Part shown: piece by piece, positions 6,552 to 9,977 of the stretch
How the letters are laid out: each line of letters opens with the position of its first letter
Position numbering within the stretch: the first letter of the stretch is position 1
Source of the DNA: Actinomycetota bacterium
GTDB taxonomy: Bacteria; Actinomycetota; Actinomycetes; Streptosporangiales; Streptosporangiaceae
Assembly (NCBI GenBank): GCA_003168295.1
Contig: PMST01000221.1
Span: forward strand, 29,123 to 39,099
Direction of reading: 5' to 3'
DNA length: 9,977 bases
Position numbers and translations under genes: made by a program
The notes under the pieces: model-generated
The model's input: the letters and a program-made list of their open reading frames with translations, nothing else
The model's database searches: none
What the model was told of the DNA's origin: nothing

Positions 6552-6571
6552 GGTCGTTTAGGGCGACCTAA
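6552..6571. promoter_or_regulatory. Overlapping inverted repeats, possible operator
   Basis: GGTCG-N7-CGACC (6552-6568) overlaps TTAGG-N4-CCTAA (6558-6571). The site is 45-65 bp upstream of the start of the gene pair, a typical operator position. The two stems are mutually exclusive as RNA. No known regulator is recognised from the sequence. Confidence 0.3.
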
Positions 6572-6606
6572 CGGGGGGAGTTGGGTGTGCGGTTCCGACA
6601 CCTCAC

Positions 6607-6612
6607 GGAGGT
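6607..6612 (+). promoter_or_regulatory. Strong ribosome binding site for the membrane-anchored gene
   Basis: GGAGGT, 4 nt before the ATG at 6617. It rules out the in-frame upstream GTG at 6581 and places the start directly before the hydrophobic helix. Confidence 0.8.
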
Positions 6613-6616
6613 CATC

Positions 6617-7288
6617 ATGTCGACCGGAGCAATCATAGGCATCATCATCGCCGTCATCGTCGTGGTGGCAGCAATAGTGGTCGCCTCGGCAGAACTAAGG
6701 CGGGCACGGATGCGCCGCCAGTTCGGCCCCGAGTATGACCGCCTGGCGCAGGAGCTAGGCAGCAAGAAGAAGGCGGACGCCGAGCTGACCGCCAGGCAGC
6801 GGCGGGTTGAGGCCCTTAACATTCATGAGCTTTCGCCCGACCAGCAGGCCAGCTACAGCGGCGACTGGACGGCGGTGCAAGAGCGGTTCGTTGACGCCCC
6901 GGCCGAGGCGGTTTCGGCGGCGGGCACCCTGATCTGGAACGTCATGCGAGACCGGGGGTACCCCGCCGACGACAGGAACGCCAGCATGGAGGCCCTGACG
7001 GTCTACCACGCGCGCTCGCTTGCCGGTTACCGCCAGACGACCGAACTAAAGACGGAGACGGCCACTACTGAGGAACTCAGGGAGGCCATGATCCGCTATC
7101 GCGCCCTGTTCGAGGACCTGACCGGCCTGCGCGGCGGCGAGGGAAACGCTGAGCGCGACCGCGTGGCGGAGATCCGCGAACGTTCCCTGGAGAACAGCGA
7201 AGTGACCACAGGGGACCGCGACCTTATCGAAGAGGACCGCGACCAGCCCGTGGAGACCAGCGACCGGACCGCGGATACGCCGCGATAG
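6617..7288 (+). CDS. Membrane-anchored protein with a W..VQ.RFVD.P helical module
   Basis: The 223-residue protein has one N-terminal membrane helix (about 5-24, almost all Ile/Val/Ala) followed by a basic RRARMRR, so the rest is probably cytoplasmic. Residues 36-66 (QFGPEYDRLAQELG..KKADAEL..RQRRVE) form a charged helix. Then comes LSPDQQASYSGDWTAVQ (72-88), leading into ERFVDAPAEAV (89-99) and ending near RGYP (113-116). A short TEELREAMIRYRALFEDL (151-168) follows, and the tail is acidic and disordered. I recognise this as a widespread actinobacterial family of unknown function, often with an N-terminal helix. The downstream gene carries the same module. The start is fixed by GGAGGT and the gene stops 30 nt before the next one. 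I cannot assign a biochemical function. Confidence 0.88.
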   Translation: MSTGAIIGIIIAVIVVVAAIVVASAELRRARMRRQFGPEYDRLAQELGSKKKADAELTARQRRVEALNIHELSPDQQASYSGDWTAVQERFVDAPAEAVSAAGTLIWNVMRDRGYPADDRNASMEALTVYHARSLAGYRQTTELKTETATTEELREAMIRYRALFEDLTGLRGGEGNAERDRVAEIRERSLENSEVTTGDRDLIEEDRDQPVETSDRTADTPR

Positions 7289-7289
7289 C

Positions 7290-7305
7290 ACTGATGGACT
7301 GATGG
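7290..7305 (+). repeat. 8-bp tandem repeat in the intergenic gap
   Basis: ACTGATGG occurs twice in direct succession (7290-7297, 7298-7305) just before the next ribosome site. It is probably a small duplication that sets the spacing between the two genes. Confidence 0.6.
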
Positions 7306-7309
7306 AAGG
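7304..7309 (+). promoter_or_regulatory. Ribosome binding site of the acidic protein gene
   Basis: GGAAGG, 9 nt before the ATG at 7319. It is usable but slightly far, and partly formed by the second copy of the 8-bp duplication. Confidence 0.5.
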
Positions 7310-7318
7310 TAACTCGTT

Positions 7319-8470
7319 ATGACGCAGGATCAGTACGGCCAGGCGCAGGGCGCCGGCTACGGCGTCCGCGGTGACGTGGTCGAGGACGAGAACGACGAGT
7401 ACGCGGACGACCAGGATAAGCCGATGACCCGCTTCCAGAAGGTAGCCTCGGCCCTTCGCGGGGACAGGACGGACCAGGACGAGCTCGACGAGGACCCGGT
7501 GCCTGCGGATCAAGCGGGTGTGACCACGCCAGCCGACGCCGGCTCCGGCACGGCCGCCGAGTCGGATCTGGACTCAAGGTCGGCCGTTGAGCCAGGGCCG
7601 GACGTGGCCGCAGACCCGGACGTCGTGCCGCACCAGGGCACCCAGCCATGGCCGACTCGCCGCGACGAGGGTGCCGTCGCGACTGGTACTGGCGACCGGG
7701 TGGGCGACTACTGGGACGAATCGCGGGCCCCGATGACGGGACAGGACCAGGTGGTCGCGGTGACCAACCCGGATGTACCCGTCACCGACGCGGGCACGGA
7801 CCCGCTGGCCGATCCGGACGAAGTGTCCGCTCAGACGAGCCCCGACGTCCCCAACGCGGACCTCCCTGTGGCCCAGGATCCCGACAGGACCGACCCGGAC
7901 ATGTACGACACCGGTGCGGGCGTCTCGGCCGGGAGCATGGAAGCCGGTAACGGGAGCACGGCCGCGGGTAACGGCTCGGCTCGTTACCAGGACCAGGCGG
8001 GCGCCGCGACCATCTCCGATGTCCCGGTGACGCCGACGGCGGAGGACGCCGCGGTCACCGAGGCCGCCGGCCATACCGGACGGCAGGCCAGCGTTCCCGC
8101 GCAGGAGATGCGCCCCGGCGATGCGGCCGACACGCTGGACGACCTCGGGGACCTGGCCCTCGGGAAGCTGCTGCCGGACGCGGCGGATTTCACCGCGCAG
8201 TGGCAGCAGATCCAGTTCAGGTTCGTCGATGACCCTCAGGCCTCGGTGACAGAGGCCGCCGAGGTCGTCTCGCAGGTGACCGCCAAGCTGGAAGCCGCCA
8301 TCGCCGAGCGCCAGCGGGCCATCCAGGAGCGCCAGCAGGCCATCCAGGAGCGCCAGCGCTCGCTGCACGACCGCTGGGGCGGGGGCAGCGAGGCTGACAC
8401 CGAGACGCTGCGCGAGACGCTGCGCATGTACCGTGCCTTCCTCGACCAGCTCATCGGCCCGAAGGTCTAG
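7319..8470 (+). CDS. Acidic, mostly disordered protein with a C-terminal RFVD.P helical module
   Basis: This 383-residue protein of unknown function has no signal peptide or membrane helix. Residues 1-33 are Gln/Gly- then Asp/Glu-rich. KPMTRFQKVASALRGD (34-49) is a short basic helix. Residues 50-270 are Pro/Asp/Thr/Ala-rich and probably disordered, with two related stretches containing DVPVT (152-156, 234-238). The folded part is C-terminal: LDDLGDLALGKLLPDAADF (273-291), QWQQIQFRFVDDPQASV (294-310), a coiled coil with three 7-residue repeats (AI.ERQ., 327-347), then TETLRETLRMYRAFLDQLIG (361-380). QWQQIQFRFVDDP and LRETLRMYRAFLDQL correspond to DWTAVQERFVDAP and LREAMIRYRALFEDL in the preceding gene. 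It is in an operon with that gene (30-nt gap) and converges with dnaE. Confidence 0.85.
   Translation: MTQDQYGQAQGAGYGVRGDVVEDENDEYADDQDKPMTRFQKVASALRGDRTDQDELDEDPVPADQAGVTTPADAGSGTAAESDLDSRSAVEPGPDVAADPDVVPHQGTQPWPTRRDEGAVATGTGDRVGDYWDESRAPMTGQDQVVAVTNPDVPVTDAGTDPLADPDEVSAQTSPDVPNADLPVAQDPDRTDPDMYDTGAGVSAGSMEAGNGSTAAGNGSARYQDQAGAATISDVPVTPTAEDAAVTEAAGHTGRQASVPAQEMRPGDAADTLDDLGDLALGKLLPDAADFTAQWQQIQFRFVDDPQASVTEAAEVVSQVTAKLEAAIAERQRAIQERQQAIQERQRSLHDRWGGGSEADTETLRETLRMYRAFLDQLIGPKV
8297..8359 (+). repeat. 21-bp tandem repeat coding a heptad coiled coil
   Basis: There are three units of 21 bp (8297-8317, 8318-8338, 8339-8359), each coding A-I-[AQ]-E-R-Q-[RQ]. The last two are almost identical in DNA, so the duplication is recent. 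Seven residues equal one heptad, so adding or removing units would keep the coiled coil in register. Confidence 0.85.
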
Positions 8471-8488
8471 TCACCCGAGGTCTAGTCA
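8464..8488 (+). repeat. 15-bp tandem duplication over the stop codon
   Basis: GGTCTAGTCA occurs at 8464-8473 and 8479-8488. The first copy contains the last codons and TAG stop of the acidic protein gene; the second places another TAG in the same frame 15 bp downstream. Confidence 0.75.
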
Positions 8489-8490
8489 GG

Positions 8491-8509
8491 AGCCCGCCGA
8501 GGACGGGCT
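8491..8509. terminator. Possible bidirectional hairpin between convergent genes
   Basis: AGCCCG-N7-CGGGCT forms a 6-bp stem between the ends of the acidic protein gene and dnaE, overlapping the dnaE TAG stop (8508-8510). No T-run follows on either strand, so terminator function is only suggested by position between convergent genes. Confidence 0.35.
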
Positions 8510-9977
8510 AGCTCACGCAGGCAGGTCCGAGTAGCTGCTTCAGATCGCCGATCAGGGCGGGCGAGGCGGCTACTCGGAGCTTGTCGTCTAGGCGTACCAC
8601 CGTCGTGCGCTCGTGGCCGCGCAGCTTAAGGTGCACCTCGGTCGGCCCGGGATGGGTGCACAGCACCTCCCTGAGCCGCTCCACCACCGGCGGGACGCAC
8701 CTGGCCACCGGCATCGAGACCACGAACGGCCCCGAGTCGTCGAGCGACAGGTCGGGGATGGTCAGGTCCATCGCGATCAGCTTGGGTGCGTCGTCCCTGC
8801 GGTCCACTTTGCCCTTCACCACCACCACCGCATCCTCGGTGATGGAGGTGGCGTACAACTGGTAGGTCTGCGGGAAGAACAGCACCTCGATGGCTCCGGC
8901 CAGGTCCTCGAGGGTGGCCGCGGCCCACTGGTTGCCCTGCTTGGTCACCTTGCGCTGCACCCCGGACAAGATGCCGCCGATCTTGACGATCTGCGCGTCT
9001 GATCGCTCGCCGCCGCGGGGCCGCTCGGTTTCGTCGGCCATCAGTTCGGCCAGCGAGCAGTCGCTTTCCCTGGCGATGATGTGCTCGACGCCGAACAGCG
9101 GGTGGTCGGAGACGTAGAGCCCGAGCATCTCGCGCTCGAAGTTCAGCAGCGTGGACTTGTCCCACTCTCCCGCCGGGACGGGCACGTCGAAGACCGCCTC
9201 CGCCTCGGCGTCGCCGCCGAACAGGGAGTCCTGCCCGATCGCCTCGTTGCGCTTGATGTCGATCACGGCGTCGACGGCCTGCTCGTGCACCAGCACCAGG
9301 CCCTTGCGCGGATCCCCGAACGAGTCGAACGCGCCCGCCTTGACCAGCGACTCGATCACCCGCTTGTTGCACACCACCAGCGGGACCTTGCGCAGGAAAT
9401 CGGCGAAGTGAGTGAACCCGCCCTTGGACTTGCGGGCCGCGATGATCGCCTCGACCACGTTGGTGCCCACGTTGCGGATCGCGGCCAGGCCGAACCTGAT
9501 GTCCTGCCCGACTGGCGCGAACGTCGCTATCGACTCGTTGACGTCGGGCGGCAGCACCTTAATGCCCATCCGGCGGCACTCGCTGAGGTATAGCGCTGAT
9601 TTGTCCTTGTCATCGCCGACCGAGGTGAGCAGCGCGGCCATGTACTCGGCGGGATAGTTCGCCTTCAGGTAGGCGGTCCAGTAGGCGATCAGGCCGTAGG
9701 CGGCGGTGTGCGCCTTGTTGAACGCGTACCCGGAGAACGGCACGAGGACATCCCAGACGGCCTGGATCGCCTTATCGGAGTACCCGCGTTCGCGGCAGCC
9801 CCGCTGGAACGGAACGAACTCCTTGTCCAGGATCTCCTTTTTCTTCTTGCCCATCGCGCGGCGGAGCAGGTCCGCCTGGCCCAGCGTGTACCCGGCCAGG
9901 ATCTGGGCGGCCTTCTGCACCTGCTCCTGGTAGACGATCAGGCCGTAGGTGGGCTCGAGCACCTCCCGCAGCGGCTC
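8508..9977 (-). CDS. dnaE: DNA polymerase III alpha subunit, DnaE1 type (partial, N-terminus outside window)
   Basis: This is the replicative polymerase subunit that extends both DNA strands at the fork. The last 489 residues are visible; the PHP domain and the catalytic aspartates lie upstream of the window. Counting from the window edge: PTYGLIVYQEQV (9-20) and FSGYAFNKAHTAAYGLIAY (81-99) belong to the core fingers region; LPPDVNES (142-149) and IRFGLAAIRNVG (160-171) lead into the helix-hairpin-helix region; QDSLF (249-253) matches the beta-clamp binding consensus; FEREMLGLYVSDHPL (280-294) precedes an OB fold from about 329 (IVKIGGILSGVQRKVTKQG); the rest is the C-terminal domain. These features fit actinobacterial DnaE1 rather than the mutasome-associated DnaE2, mainly through the intact clamp motif and long C-terminal domain. 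The stop is TAG at 8508-8510. The frame is intact throughout. Confidence 0.96.
   Translation of the reverse strand, partial: EPLREVLEPTYGLIVYQEQVQKAAQILAGYTLGQADLLRRAMGKKKKEILDKEFVPFQRGCRERGYSDKAIQAVWDVLVPFSGYAFNKAHTAAYGLIAYWTAYLKANYPAEYMAALLTSVGDDKDKSALYLSECRRMGIKVLPPDVNESIATFAPVGQDIRFGLAAIRNVGTNVVEAIIAARKSKGGFTHFADFLRKVPLVVCNKRVIESLVKAGAFDSFGDPRKGLVLVHEQAVDAVIDIKRNEAIGQDSLFGGDAEAEAVFDVPVPAGEWDKSTLLNFEREMLGLYVSDHPLFGVEHIIARESDCSLAELMADETERPRGGERSDAQIVKIGGILSGVQRKVTKQGNQWAAATLEDLAGAIEVLFFPQTYQLYATSITEDAVVVVKGKVDRRDDAPKLIAMDLTIPDLSLDDSGPFVVSMPVARCVPPVVERLREVLCTHPGPTEVHLKLRGHERTTVVRLDDKLRVAASPALIGDLKQLLGPACVS

Larger units (their letters stand above)
6115..6616. other. Divergent intergenic region (about 500 bp)
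   Basis: The region separates the minus-strand lipoprotein gene from the plus-strand gene pair, so it must carry promoters for both. I see no convincing gene. It holds a possible -10 for the lipoprotein gene (6121-6126), a G-quadruplex motif (6457-6492) and a small overlapping inverted repeat (6552-6571). An A/T-richer patch at about 6330-6380 is a possible plus-strand promoter zone, but no clear -35/-10 pair could be read. Confidence 0.6.

Noticed and set aside
6227..6601. Minus-strand 124-codon frame in the divergent intergenic region
   Set aside because: Its Pro/Arg/Ser-rich translation comes from the C-rich complement of the G-quadruplex stretch; no ribosome site or domain is visible.
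6351..6638. Plus-strand 95-codon frame in the divergent intergenic region
   Set aside because: It has no ribosome site, consists of G-rich low-complexity codons and overlaps the well-supported start at 6617.
7574..8368. Minus-strand 264-codon frame opposite the acidic protein gene
   Set aside because: The plus strand has a ribosome site, an operon partner and a shared module; the minus frame is its mirror.

Overview
The window is high-GC DNA with strong third-position G/C bias, GTG and TTG starts, tightly overlapping genes and a hisD-hisC-hisB-hisH order. All of this points to an actinomycete; I cannot name a genus. The chromosomal setting (dnaE a few kilobases from hisD, with a small DUF2567-like membrane protein directly before hisD) also fits the actinobacterial core genome.

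Layout. Positions 1-3925, minus strand: a compact operon reading DUF2567-like membrane protein -> hisD -> hisC -> hisB -> hisH, with hisH cut by the window edge. The junctions are a 9-nt gap, a 1-nt overlap (TGATG), a 4-nt overlap (TTGA) and a 2-nt gap, so transcription and translation are almost certainly coupled. HisB, HisC and HisD carry out the last steps of histidine synthesis. HisH is the glutaminase half of imidazole glycerol phosphate synthase, which makes the substrate of HisB. Positions 3926-4962: about 1 kb with no convincing gene. It holds a degenerate array of three related segments alternating with two roughly 80-bp imperfect palindromes. Positions 4963-6114, minus: a lipoprotein of the DUF3089 alpha/beta-hydrolase type, with a possible leaderless promoter and a perfect 9-bp hairpin after its stop. 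Positions 6115-6616: a divergent intergenic region of about 500 bp with a strong G-quadruplex motif and small inverted repeats.

Positions 6617-8470, plus: a two-gene unit encoding a membrane-anchored protein and a larger acidic, mostly disordered protein. Both carry the same small C-terminal helical module (W..[VI]Q.RFVD.P, later L.E....YRA...L), so they are probably diverged paralogues or partners. Positions 8508-9977, minus: the C-terminal 489 residues of the replicative DNA polymerase III alpha subunit, convergent with the two-gene unit and separated from it by a short shared hairpin.

The his and dnaE parts are ordinary core genome. The places worth a second look are the repeat array, the paralogous gene pair with its G-rich upstream region, and a repeat-like G/C-rich block inside hisH just after its catalytic cysteine.
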